This document shows positions 7,396-20,838 of a DNA stretch of 64,000 bases, piece by piece; position 1 is the stretch's first letter, and every line of letters starts with the position of its first letter. Under the pieces are notes generated by a model that did not search any database, had not been told where the DNA came from, and was given only the letters and a program-made list of their open reading frames with translations. The translations under genes and the position numbers were made by a program. The DNA is taken from NCBI GenBank assembly GCA_017590115.1, contig JAGGNK010000114.1, positions 1,872,867 to 1,936,866 on the forward strand. Direction: 5' to 3'. Source of the stretch: Montifringilla adamsi. Lineage: Eukaryota; Chordata; Aves; Passeriformes; Passeridae.

Positions 7396-9464
7396 AGATG
7401 CACTTAATTTTATCCAGGCAGACGAGAGCAAGCATTTGTTTGACAATGCAGATTCAGGAGGATTCACTGCCTGTGTTCACTGGAGTGACTTCATCCAAGA
7501 TGACCTTGTCTTTGACTCACATCCTTGCACTAAGGCATTTGAGTAGAATGACTTAATAATGACTTATTTCTGAAGTGAAGCAAAAATCTCTGATCAGACA
7601 GAAGGACCCAAATGTTTGTGATTCTGGATCCTAACAGCTGCATTCACCTGACATTGCTAATTTTAGAGTTATTAACAATATTGGAATAGCTACAAGTCAT
7701 CTCCCAAAAATTTAGCAATGCTGCAGTGAGATATAGGCCATTGCTTGGATATAAAAGACCTCATCACTAAACCAAAAATCAGTTTTGAGTAACTGTTCCA
7801 GCTGGCTCTGCTTGGAGCAGAGAGTTTGGCTAAACATTTTCTAGCAGTCCATTTCCACTTCAGCCACTCTGTGACAGTATAGAAAATGATGGAAAAATAA
7901 AGGAGCTCTTACACAGACTCCTAGAAGCACTGTATTCAGGTGTTTAATTATTAATAGCAAAGTTTCAACAGCAAATTAAACTGAGCAGGAAAATCTGTAA
8001 TCAGTGGTGAACTTAAATCTGAGTTTAAGACAGTGATATGTGTGAGGCTGTACAGTTATCTTCTATTTAACCTGTATTTAGTACCACATGCAGACTATCA
8101 AATTACACAGATCTCGAAGGAAGACAGGGTCCTGACTACTCTATTAGACAGATGCAGGAAGTGAGTACAGTCCTACTTATACCAGTAGATATCTAGAGCT
8201 GGAACTGGTTTTAACTACTAACAGGACTACCTGAGTGGTCCCAAGATACCTGCTTTCCATCAGAAAATTAGACACTTGGATAGAATTGTGATGATGCATC
8301 TTCACAAAGACTTCTATCTCTTTATTTCTCTGACTGAAAAGGTTTTGTTTTGAGAGCAGTCAAAATAAGAAAAGTTTAAAACAGAAAAAAATAAACACAG
8401 TCAAAAGCAATAAACTATTAAAGATACAGAAAATGCTTTGTATCCATCTTACTGTGAAAAATTAACTAGCAATTGGAGTAGGGTTCTTACAAATCCTCGT
8501 TTCTCAAAGAAATTAAGCTGGCACAACCACGCTCTCCATCTGTCTATCACCTGCTAGTAAATTACTTACTAGCAGAAGTTTTAAGCTCATTGGAAAGTTT
8601 TTTAATTGACTTGACAGAGCTGAATTTTACAGACATTTTGAAGATTATAAAGTACATATGATTTTTGTGCCAATAGGATTGATTAAGTTTTCTCTTCCAT
8701 GTGGATTCTCTCTTTTTTACTAGTAAGTTACAAAAAGATAGAAATCTTTCCTCATAATTAGCAGATCTTTAATCTCTTTCTCTTTGATGTCTTATAAAGC
8801 TCCTGAGGAATGTTCCAGTGCCCATGGAGTTGCATGTCTCCCTGGAAATACCTCAGAACCCTCATAGGTGGTCTATTCCTGTGGAACTAAAGCAAACAAA
8901 CAAAACCAAGTTTTAATTTCTTTGTTCTGTATTAGTACTAGTCAAGACTCATGCGTAACTTGCTAGGTACTGCACAAGCACAGTTTGAGGTGCATTTTGC
9001 TGTCCTGGAAAATCTGTTGAGTGCCCAAGATAGACGAAAGGTACACATGTTTAAACCTGCGTGGAAGTCAAGAGAGGAGAGAAGGGCAGATGGAGAATTG
9101 TGTAATAGGCAGGTCAAGGGAGTTTCCCCAGATTTCCACAGGTCATGGAGGAACAGAACACAATTTTCCCAAATGTCATGTTTTGTTCTTTCTCATTAGT
9201 ATCTATATGGGAAGTCTTAGGCAGGATTTGAAAAGCCGAGAGGAATGAGTTTAGTTTGTCCTCTAGCAGGTAAGATCTTTTAGACTAATTATCTTCCTTC
9301 ATGGTATTGGACACTGACATGGATAAAACCAAAAGGCATGCATTCAGGGGGAAAGGTAGGAAAATATTTAGGGGAAAAATAATGTAGTTCAAGGGTCTGC
9401 TGCTTCTATTTCAATGAAAAATAGTTTTATACTCTATCAAATCATTGCTGTAGAATAGGAAAGA
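7396..9464. other. Host non-coding DNA, nothing recognised
   Basis: AT-rich sequence without a recognisable repeat family, RNA gene or credible exon. Reading frames here are short and show no domain-like composition. Confidence 0.6.
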
Positions 9465-9800
9465 TCCATGGTCCAGATCCATGCTTCCTCCTCAAGACAG
9501 GGCAGCCTCTCTCTAACCCATTCCTGACAGATTATTTTCTTGGTCTGTTCTTCAGAGAAGGAATTTCACAACTGCCCTAGATATTATGCTTAACCACAGC
9601 TGCAGACAGAAGAATTTCCCTAATTTATGAAGTATTTCTAGCTGCTCTATGAATCAATTACTTCTTGTCCTATCCACAGTGAACATAGGCACTACTTCAC
9701 TGCCAAACTATTTGAAGACTTATTTTTTTTCTATATCACTTCCTCCCATGCAATCCAGTATCAATTCATTCTCATAAGTGGCACATTATAGGCCAGAAAC
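9465..9800 (-). mobile_element. Ancient CR1-type LINE fragment
   Basis: The + strand reads as a diverged reverse complement of an old amniote CR1 3' region. Landmarks in the expected order are taacccattcctgacag, ttcacaactgcc, gcttaaccac, cagaagaatttccctaat, cttcttgtcctatccaca and tatttgaagacttat. Divergence is heavy, with no intact frame, as expected of an insertion older than the bird radiation. Both edges are approximate. Confidence 0.65.
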
Positions 9801-12800
9801 ACCTTTCTTTTTTCCACTGTAGTATTTTCAGGTGTCCTGTTTCTTAACATGCTTGTTAAAAAATGCTCCAAATCTGATTAGAAGCAGAAGGATTGCATCA
9901 TGTGTCTTGCAAAACCACTCTCCAGTTTATAAATATACAGTATGAAGTTTAATTTTTTCAGAAGTTTATTTTGTGGTCACCTCTCATGTACAGTACTGCC
10001 CCAATTCTGTGCAACCTACTTTCTGTTTGGACAGTTGGTTGCTTTTCCACTTGTCTGTATCAGTTGTCCCCTGCTATGGGTGAACTGGAGGAATGGTTGG
10101 CCCCTTTGGGAGCAGGACTGATCTTTTCTTTCAAGATCTGGATGTCCAATGCTGCTGTGATTCTACTCAGTGCTCTGAGTTCCTTTCTGAACCAGCAAGG
10201 ACATAAGGTAAAGAAGCAAAAGTAAATAATGTTGATTTCCTTTCTATTATTGAACTTAACAAAGCCTCTGGTCTCTGTAAAAAAAGCTTAGCAGTTATTC
10301 CAGTCTCCACATAGATAATTAGGTAAGGACATGGTTACAGATGCTGACTAGGTCTCCTTAAATACTTTTTGCAGTTTCTGAGGTCCTTCTTGGTAAAAAG
10401 ATGCTTTCTTTAAGTAAGAAATAATTTTTCTTAAAAGATGGGCATTGTTTCAATCCAGCAATCCCAGTGTGGAGCAGCTTATCCCAAAGAAGGAATCTCA
10501 TTTGATTTCTGTCTACAAACTAAATCTGATTAAAGAACTTTCAGGGAACGGCTATCTAATTACCACTGTTAAACTAACACTACTGTTCTATTGAGTATAG
10601 TACCAATGATTATCCTGGGAGAAAAGGAATGCTGAGAAGAACCTGTGCTCATATCGTATCAAGAACCTATCATACATGAACTCCCCCTTATAGTTTGGCA
10701 TCACAGCAGGTGGACATAGAAGAATTAGGAATGTTCCCAGCAGATCCTGCTGGCCAAAGATTTCAAACTGCAACCCCATGTTGTGTGTGCATACAGGAGA
10801 GGAGTACACATACGGATAAATACTCAAAGTGGAAATTAATGTTTCAGCAGTCACACTTCATAACAGTAGTGAGAATCAGAACCTCATGTTTGCAACTCTT
10901 CATCACTTCTTGTGGGAATATCTGAAAGCCTTAATTGTCCATGGACCTTATCATGAGGTGGTGATCACTGCCAACAAAGTGCTGAGAGGTCTCAGCTCTC
11001 ACTGCAGTCAGAGTAGGGACATGAGGACACTCAGTACTTCACAGCAATGACAGCATCCTCCTGCCTCTCCAAACACATGCTGTTTTCTGAAGTTCCTGAC
11101 TGAGAACAATTGTTGTTCCTAAACAAACAACAGCAGCTCAGCTGGAATCCCAGCTGCATTCAGGCCAACAGCCTCAAATCCTTAGTGGCACTTCGAAGCA
11201 ATCTGTTTCTGGTCTGGTGATGAAAAAATACATTTGATCTGTGACTGGAAGAAGACCATTCTTTCCCCCATCCTCCTGTATCTTTCATGCCTCCTTGAAT
11301 TGCATCTCCTACCACCTGAGTGCAAGGGAAGCCAATTCTGATGATGTCAACAGGACTCCTCCAAGCAGACTGTGTGTCATGAAAGACTGCTCCTCCTTAG
11401 AGACCTGGAGCAGCGCCTGGAGTGAGCACGGGCTGCCAGCCTTGGAGAAACATTCCCGTTCTTGAACAGGGTCAAGGGGCAGTGGTGGCCCAGTGATTCA
11501 TCAAATCAATCAGACACCAAGGAGCAATTCCAGAAAAAAGGTCCAAAGTAAACACTGTGATCCTGAGAATGATAAATGGCACAAGAAGCCAAAGGAGCCC
11601 TTGAAGAAACAGTATGGTAATATTTCATTAGGCCACCTATTGCCACACTTAAACAGCTCCATTCTCTGCAAGGTTATGCTTGTAGGTCTTGAATGATGAG
11701 GTCTTGAAAAACAGAGAAGTTCTGCAGGAAAGATGGGATGTGTTCTCACTCACAAAGCAGACTAAAAATAGCTACAGATATTCTAGTCCTGAAGGTTGTT
11801 AAAAAAAAAAAAGGCAAAAAAAAAAGAAAAGCAGCAATTTTGTCTACAAGAATTCTTTGAGGTGGTTGTTCTTTCTTTCTTTCTGAATGTATTAGCTGTT
11901 TTGGATTCTTTCTAATATACAACAAATGTTTTCTGATGCCAGGACTATGATAATGGGACTACTATCAGTGTTTTCAATCCCATAACAAATGACTGTGTGT
12001 ACAGTATTATTTTCATTTTTACTGGTAGATAGAAAGGATATGGTTTTTTAATGCTACTCTCAAAATCTGTTAGGCCAGATTTATTCAGAAAAGTGACACT
12101 CTTTAAAAGCTAAGTCCCATATTACTAAATTTATTATCATCTTGTAGTCCTAATGCTTGTGGTCCAAAGCTTTGACTACTGTCTTTCTTTCTGATAATCT
12201 GGTGATTTTAAGGGGTACAACAGCCCAGCCTTCCTTCTAGGAAGAAACGAGGGAAGGAAGGAGGCAGGCCACACAGGGCCCTGAAAAATTTTTATTCAGA
12301 TGCACTCAAATGTTATTCTGAACTTCTCTGATCTGAAAGACTTGGCAGGGCTGACTCTTTTGTAAAACTTGAGGTTATTTCTGGTTCATACCGGGTTTGG
12401 TGGTCTTTTAGTGAAGCACAGGAGCAGGCCTGCCATACCAGGTGGTTCAGAGATGCAAGGAATATGTGAAAGGTTTCTGCCAGCCATACAGACAAGTTAC
12501 AGTTGCATTCATGCTCACTTTTTCAGAAACCAGAAAATCAAATGTGTAATCCCACATAGGAACTGGAGCCAGACATTGTATCTGTTCCTTAGAGCAATTT
12601 TCCCTGCTGTGCTCCTTCAATACAAAGCTTTGCCTTCCAACAGGACAGCAGCCATCCCACTGCATGAATTTCTGATGCTTCTTCACTAGGGAATTAAATA
12701 GGACATGCTGTGTTGCAATGTGGCATCAGCTTTGCTGGCATCCCACTGGAAATGACCTTTGGCTTTCTCAGTCAAGTTATGATATTAACACAGGCTGTGC

Positions 12801-15800
12801 TGTGGAGGCTTCATCTTTTTATTTCAAGAAATTGTGTAATGGAGAAACATAAGTTGTTGGGATTTTTTTTTAAATGTCATAAAAATGGTTTCCCCATTTT
12901 CATGACAATCACCTCTACTCTTACAGGTACACTCACAGAAATGAAACCTCAGCCCTGCTGTTCTGTTTGGATGGATGGATGGAGGAACCATTCTGTATTC
13001 CATCACACCTGTTGAAAGGGTCGCGAAAAGGTTGTGCATGAATTAAGGATTCCATAGCAACCAGGTGCAGGTGCTGATCAGTGGTTTCACTGTGTTCTGA
13101 GGAGTGCAAAAAAGTTAACTGTGTAGACATGTTTTTATACAATTAAATCAATACATATTAAATATATGATTGGGACAGTTTGCTTGGGAAAGTTCTGCCA
13201 TGCCTATTTCAGTGAGATGGTTACTGCCTATCAATAATACTTATGATTTAACAAGGTGTTTCAGCATCATTTACAGTGTCCATGTGGCAAGAAAAGTGCT
13301 TAATAGGAGCACCAGCTGATAAATAGCCTGACCTCAGAATATGAGCCTGTAACCAAAGAGGCTCATAATCTGGAGGCAGGAGTGGGATTGGGGTTGCAGG
13401 GACTGAAGAATCAGGTAACAGGGAAACCTGGGTGAAAAGTATCATTGAATACCTGCTGTTTGGTACTTAGATATAAGTGGATAATAGTAACCAGGAAACA
13501 TTTTAAATATTTTATTAGATACCCAAAATCAAAAGTGCAAACACAGGGCATTGATTTTTATTTTTTCAAAATGGAACTAGTTTGAATGGAAAGTAGAATT
13601 AACTATACACGTTTGCAAAAGACACAGATGCATGACCACACATGATTTTGTTTTTCAGGTGAATGGATGACTTTGCAGGTGTTTCACACATTTGTGAACT
13701 TGACGTGACAGGATGTGCCCATATTATCATTGAAAATGTCACACAAAATTAGTGCAATTTTATATTATTGAAATGAATATAATAGGGATTGAAGTTCAGT
13801 CATTGGAAAAAAACCAAAGGGACAGAAGAAATTACAACTAGGATGAAACATTAAATAGATTTTCTTGATATTGTATAGGCACATAAATCATACTTGAGTA
13901 ATGGACAAGAATTAAGTGGTTATTTCTAACCCATGTTTGAGTACGAAAATAGGTGTTGTCATACACAAGACAAAACTAACTCTGATTGTCTCATAGATAT
14001 TTACCATTACGTAAAAAACTTTTTTTTAAATAAACTCCTAACTGCAATTTAAGACTTTTCTGTCTTCCCCTGTTTTCTGCCAATCTCAGTTGTTTTAATC
14101 TTTCCTTTTAATTCAGATTTTCCAGACAGTTGATCAGTTTTTCAACTGTCTCCCATTAGTTCACATCTTTCTTGAAATACAGAGCCCTCCATTAAGCAGT
14201 GTCTGCGCAGTGCAGCAAAAAAGAAGAACAACTTCATTTATTTTGCAGGCTGGATTCTTATTTGAATATGCAGACATGCTTTGTTTGGGTTTGTTTGACT
14301 GGCGGTTTTTTGCATCTGTATAACAATGCTGACGGATTCAGCTGGTTACTGTTACTCCCACATCACATTCTTTGGTAGCTGCTCTCCATCTCGTATATGT
14401 CAACTTGATTATTTCTTTCAGACACTACCTATTGCTTGTTCTGATAAATTTCATCCAGATTTTTTTTTTTAAAGTAGCCTATGCTGTGATATGTAACTAT
14501 TGAAATTAGTATAGTTCTACATTCTGCATGGGTTAATTTAGTTTCTAAAAAGTTATGTCGTAACATCAGCAACATGTGGTAGAAAAAAAAGATTTTGCTT
14601 TTGTGACTTTGAGGTCACAAACCCAGTTTCAGCTGCATTCTCTACTATGCAGACAGGAAAATGTTTCTCTTTGCCAGAGTTCCTTAGTCTGATTTACCAC
14701 ACTCTTTAGTCTAGGTCTCCTTTGTTTATGAAAAATTACCTTGCTGACTCCAGTGTTTGACCTGAGCTATCCTCTTGTGCACTAGTGCAGAAGTCAGCTC
14801 TTGGAGAGCTTGGTCATGAAATCAGACCTGCTTCCAAGAACAGTGAGATTTGTATAGCTAGATAGATTGAGAGTTTTTTGGCAAAGAGACACCCTGACAA
14901 CTGACAGCTGGAGCAAGCACTGCATAAGTGTTTCAACAAACTTTGTGGAAAGAGGAGGAATAGCTACCATCTGAAAGTATGTCTTATAACTTAACCAGTC
15001 TTCAGCACTGGGAAAAAAGAGTGGCATGTCTGGATTTCTGAGGGTTGTTGTAGCAATGCAGTTTAAAACTCTCTGCTGCTATTTATCAGGACATGATAAG
15101 AACTTTTTTTCATTATCTTCATGTCTCAAGCAGAGTAAAATATGTGGAAAATCTGTAGTGAGCACTTTTATTCATTAACCTCCCACGTTGCTTCATAAAC
15201 ACAGAAAAACATCATACTGTGAGGGAATTGTACAATGCTATTTATTAGTTCATCTTAAGTCTATAGTCTCAAATGTCATAATCTTTGGAAATCTATATGA
15301 GGGCTGTAACCTTTGTGAGATCCCAGAACTCTTTTCTCATGGCTAATGAGGGTTAGATAAACCATAGTGGGGTTCTGTTATTTATCTATCTTATATTTGT
15401 TTTATTTACTAATTTTTTGATTCACTTCCCTTGAACCTTTCAGAATGAAATAGTATTCCTTAAATCAAGGAAAAAGAAATGCAAGCCAAGGTTAAAGAAA
15501 GAAATAGGAATATTTATAGTTCAGACAATTCTGTAATTGTTTTGTCTGGGTCAATATGATCTACAAAAGCTTCCTTGGCAACGAAAACTCAAATGAAAAG
15601 TTTTGGTCAAATCTGATTGAATTTATGCAATAGTGGTAGAATAACTAAATCTCTCTTATTGTTTTGCTTATTTTTTTGCTATGTAGTGATCTTTGGAGGT
15701 TGCAGTGGTCATTAAGTCCCATTCTGTCAGTAGAAGGTAAGAGAGAGTCTTTGGAATGGTCCTGTAATGGAAACAGCAGGATCAGGAAAGAGTATAAATG

Positions 15801-17045
15801 CATGACCCACATGATGATTTACAAATCTGTTGTTTCAAAATTATTTTTTATTTAGTCATTCCAGTTTTTATCCACTGGTGGATTTGACTAGAATTTATTA
15901 CTGTATCTTAGTATGTCAAATGTGAGCTAGAGCAATGGTGGGCATAAAAGGAAAAAATTAGATAAGGCAAAGGCAGAATCAGGTGAAAGTAGGGTGGGTG
16001 ATGATGGTGAACATATGTTCTCTGGCCAGATAGGTAAGCTTGTTAAGGAAAAGAAGCAAAAAGTTAACTAGGTAGAGAGTATCTTTTTAGAACCATATCA
16101 GTTCCTGAAGATGCCTCAGAAAATGTTTAGTGCTGGAACCAAATTTCAGTCCAGTTTTTCTCTCTACTGTATAAGTCCCTACAGGGCAAGAGTAGAAGAA
16201 TGCCTAGTTCTATTGTTACCCTTTTCTGTAGACCTTCAGTGAGTGAAGAAGAGAGGGACTATTGCTATATAAAATCACTTTATTCCCTCCTGACTGTATC
16301 TGCAGAAGTTTCCAAGGTGTAAGTGAAAATCCTAGCAAATGAACTCAGACTGACTTTAGTGCCTTAGGTGACCTCAGCTGTGTGTGCTTTTCATGGGAAT
16401 CTCCTGCTATCGCCCACTATCCAGGTAGTGGTTCTTCCTGCAGAGTCATCCTGGAGTGTGTGAACCTGGTGCCTATGAATAAACTGAAACCAGCAGACAT
16501 GCTCCAGAAGGAATGAACTGGTCTTCCCCATGACCTGCTGCTGCCAATGAGATTTCAGACCACAGGACAGCCAAAAACCTGAGCATCCTGTCTCCCATCC
16601 TTGGAAAAAATGCAGCAATGTGTCCCTCCCCAAAATGGCAGATCTGTTGGTCCTTCCATTTTTTTGTTTGCCTTTGCCTTCCTAACAGAGGTGTCATTTC
16701 TGTGAAGCCCCACTGGGGTTGAACTCAAATCTTGCTTTGGTTTCATTCTGTGAGCTAACTCGTGGGCACCTCAGGCTTTGAGTAGGTGGTAAGAAATGAC
16801 CAGATGAGTCCATTGCTACTCATAATTACTGCTAGCTAAAATGTTTGCATGCTTCACACTAAGACAGTATGAATGTTTGATACATAAAAGTAGTGGAAGT
16901 AAAAATATGGAAGAGTGCAGAGGCAATAAAATAGCGCCCTCAACATCCTTCTGCTTTAGCTGAATGGTGAAGCTGAAAAACAAAACAAAACAACAGCTTA
17001 AATAAACTTCAAATAGTGAGTAAGTTATCACTGGAATCGAGTTAA

Positions 17046-17079
17046 AAATTCAAGCTGACATGAAATTCAAGCTGACATG
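17046..17079. repeat. 17-bp perfect tandem duplication
   Basis: The unit aaattcaagctgacatg occurs twice in direct succession (17046-17062 and 17063-17079). It is consistent with replication slippage. Confidence 0.9.
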
Positions 17080-17186
17080 ACTAAAAACAAGTTCTTCTAG
17101 AGTTTGTGTTGTATGGAGGCAAGATTTTACATTTTTTTCTCCTCCTGTCTTGGTTACTACAGTGACATTGTCTTTCTCTTTTGCAG

Positions 17187-17256
17187 TAAAACTTCTGAAC
17201 TACTTGGGAAACTACAAGCTCACTCAGTCATACAAGGCAACACCAAAACAATCCAG
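17187..17256 (+). other. Speculative internal exon flanked by splice-like signals
   Basis: A good acceptor (tctttctcttttgcag, ending 17186, with a ttactac branch-like motif upstream) precedes 70 bases that are open in one frame (KTSELLGKLQAHSVIQGN...). The right edge is CAG followed by gcaagt, the consensus of the rare GC-AG donor class. I do not recognise the peptide, and such arrangements arise by chance in this much DNA. Confidence 0.15.
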
Positions 17257-20200
17257 GCAAGTTTTGAAAAACGTGAAAAACAAGCAAACAAAAATGTATC
17301 ATTCATCATCTCTGCATCTCTATGAGTCTGTAGATCAACCTATTTCTCTATAAATATGCAATTTAATAAAGCAGTCAAATGATTTCTTTCATAAGGAGAT
17401 TTGGTAAAAAAACAAAACCCAAACAATCATGCCTAGAACAGTAGCAACAACAAAATGGATTTTAGCCTTAGCCTATTGCTCCAAAAGCATTTGGCTTTGA
17501 CTCCTGTAGCAGGGCTCAGCTGATAAGTATTCAACATATTCAATTTTTTGGAACTCTTTTCTTTCTCTAGTATGTATGTTTATGCTCTGGTTTTCCACTG
17601 AACCTTATCCCCATGATATATTTTGGTTCACTCCTAAATTTTGTTTGACAGAAATATCTCTGTTTATGCTTAGGTCAAGCCCATGAAAACATCAGGTCAT
17701 TTTCATGTTTTAAAACCTGGTCAGAATTGACACCTCTACTGGAGGTAATTTGCAAAAGTAAGGTAAAAGTAAAGTATTTGCAAAAGTAAAGGTAATTTAC
17801 GAAGTGGGCAACCCAGTGGAAATTCTCTAGTGATATATTCTACCTTGTTTATAGAGTCTATGCTGCTAAGCTCCTTGATCAGATCAGCTGTGAGAAAATT
17901 TCAATTCTATTTGTGTTAAAGTAGGCTTTCAGTTTTCAAGGCTGATATTAGCCAAATGAATTTTACTAGCAGTGAATGCCCTACTGCATTTATATGGAAT
18001 CAGGCCAATCTGTAAGCCAGGTAATCTGTAAGCAAGGGAGAGGAAGAAGAAAGGGCTTGTCTGAAGTGTGAAATACTGTGTTGTACTTGGGTCAGACATA
18101 GGGAGGAACCATGAATTTCAGGAGATGGAAAATACCCTGAGTATGTACTTTGGGAATTTTTGCCTGAATTAGGACCTGGATCATTATCTACAATCTCTAA
18201 CTATTGCTTACTTCTGGTGGGCTACACAAGGCATGTGCAAAAACTGAAGTCACTTATGCTCCTAAACACAAGTAGTACTCAAACATGACTAAGAAGTGTG
18301 GAGACCTGATGTATATCCCTTTCTACCAGGACCGATTTCACCTTAGGAATATTAAGAATTGACCTGCTCAAGGAAAAAAATCAAGTGACCTGGCTTTTCT
18401 TTATTGTTGTTCTAAAGAAAGGATTAAGAATCAGGAAGAAATCTATCACCACAATATTTTCTCAGTAAGAAGCACCTCTGCACTTCATTAAGATGGAGAA
18501 TTATCAATTGTGGTGGGAAGCCATGTAAATGAGGCCTCGTAAGGAATGAAAAAAAAAATCAGATTTCACTGAGAGCATGTGAATGTTTTAAAAATATTTT
18601 GGACTTGAACATTAGAACTCGTTGAAAGACAAGCCTGGGGAAGTATTAATAGAGAATTACTAGCCATTTTGGAAATATTTACCTATACTACCATAGCTCT
18701 AATAAAGTACAATCTGGATGACCAGGTTTGTACAGACACTAACAATATTCCAAAAAGGAGCATTTTGCCATTTTCTGTCTCTCTGGACTGCTGCTAAAAT
18801 TAGTGAGATAATTCTATTAATATTACAATCTGCTCTGTAGCTTCCTAGCATAGCAAGTGTCGTTAAGAGAAGGATAAGTGCATTGCAGCTTTCAGTCTAT
18901 TTCATATTAATTTGACAAAAAATATTGAGATTTAAGTTCTTACAAAATTTCTGCATGGATATTAAAGGTGAAAGACCAGAAGAGTCCTTTCAGAAAGCTT
19001 AATAATTTTATTATTAAGCAGGAAATTAGAATAGTTTGAATATTCTGCCTAAGAGTGTCTTTAATTTGTGAATGTATGTATTGTCTTTAAGAAGTTCCAT
19101 GAAAAATCTGCTCAAATTACAGCTAGAAGGCTGTCTCTTAATTAACTAAAAATCCTGAAAAATTAATCTCAAAATCTAAAAGTCTGTCTGGGCTCCTTCT
19201 GGCTCCAAGGTTAGCAATAAAGATTCTGGAATCACAATTCATGTAAAATCCTACTGAAAAGATTGTATACTGTGGCCTGCAATAGAGAAGATAAACTATT
19301 TTTTTAAGCACTGAATTTAGAAGACCAGATGTTGATACAGAGAAAGACCAATTACCTTGAGTAGAACAGTGTCATTTTGCATAGCTGTACTTCAGAGTAA
19401 AAGATTAATTCAGAGAAAAATTTAAAATATTTTCCTAGTCAAGTCTGCTTAAACAGAAAATGTGCTACAGTGTCCACGTGTACACTCATTTATGTGCTGT
19501 GTTAAATCATCCAGGCGTAATTGAGCCTATGTGTTCCCTGCCTGTCATCTTTTGTTTGGTAAGGGAAAAAAATCTGGCTTTAAGGAATAGATTGTGTTTA
19601 ATACTTTAAAATGGGAAAGTATCTATTTTTTCAGAATCTCTGCATCAGCCCCTAAAACCAGTTAAAAGACTCCAATCCCAACTCTGAAAAATCTTCTTTC
19701 CTTATGTATGTGAAGTACTCAGAGCTAAAAACTTTTAATTATTTCAGCCATAGAGAAAGGCTTAATGACTGGCCATGAAAGCAGTTTCATGACTTCCAGT
19801 GATGTGAAAGAACTAAGGAAGTCTGTCTGAACCCACCCCGCTTCTGATTCACAAGAGCATTTTCCACATTCAGACTCACACCACATTTTGCTTTGTAGTT
19901 CCTTTTGCTGTTTCCAATTCCTATGCAAGAGGCAGTCAAGGACACACAATGTGGTTTTTTAAAATGTTTGGTCTTGCAGGTTAAAAAAAATGCCATTTGT
20001 ATTAGAAGTTCTGTCCTCTCAGTGCTGCAAAAATTTGGTCATGTCCACTGTGATTTTTTTTCTGAGCTCCCTATTTGTCTTGGATTGCAATATGTGTCCA
20101 AATCCCTGACAATGGCTAAAGCCACCAGTGATTTTAAATGTTACTTGTATTGTGTAGGTTTATACCAAATTTTTGTATAGTAAGTGTATTACCTACACAT

Positions 20201-20808
20201 ATATTGCCCTGAAATATATTCTACTTCAGGTAACTCTGAATTTCATACGTTTGGAGTCCGATGACAAATTTTGGACAAATTTTATCTGCGGGTTTTGTAC
20301 CGTGTGAAAGATGCCATGGACGAGACAATGGACATGGATCCCTCATCGTTCAGATCTGCTTTCACCACCATTGCCTGTCTGCCTGCTCATCTGTGTTTAC
20401 CAATACTTAAAGAACTAGAATAAAATGAAATATCTTAGGCTGTTTTGTTCATGCGTACATGTCACTTTCAAGGATTTAGAAACAATTAGTTCCTCCCAGG
20501 CAACCAAAGCCTGAAATCTAAATAAAACAAGACTGCTAACACACCTTTGCCAATAGAATCATCTGTCTGAATGCTATGTGTTTGATTTCCAGCTGTTTCC
20601 ATTATCAATGTCTATGCTAGGGAGATTTTTAAACAATGGTACAGAAATTGCCTGTGGCAGAGGAGTGCAAGACCCTTTAAATGAGCTGTATGATCAACAG
20701 CTTTATTAGGACTACCAGAAGCTGGGAAGTTGGACTTTCATAGCCAGTAAGTAGAAACGTGTGTACTTGAGGTTGCTTTGTCCTGAGAATTCCTTGTAAG
20801 AAAGATTT

Positions 20809-20838
20809 GCATATGGTACAGCTGCATATGGTACAGCT
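20809..20838. repeat. 15-bp perfect tandem duplication
   Basis: The unit gcatatggtacagct is present twice in succession, followed by a further gc. It is a slippage-type repeat. Confidence 0.9.

Noticed and set aside
12369..12689. Overlapping + and - frames of about 80-106 codons
   Set aside because: No domain-like composition, no splice signals and no conserved motif. Consistent with chance.
20240..20425. Segment with a frame containing DAMDETMDMDP and a downstream aataaa-like motif
   Set aside because: No splice context or recognisable family. The frame is short and closed on both sides.
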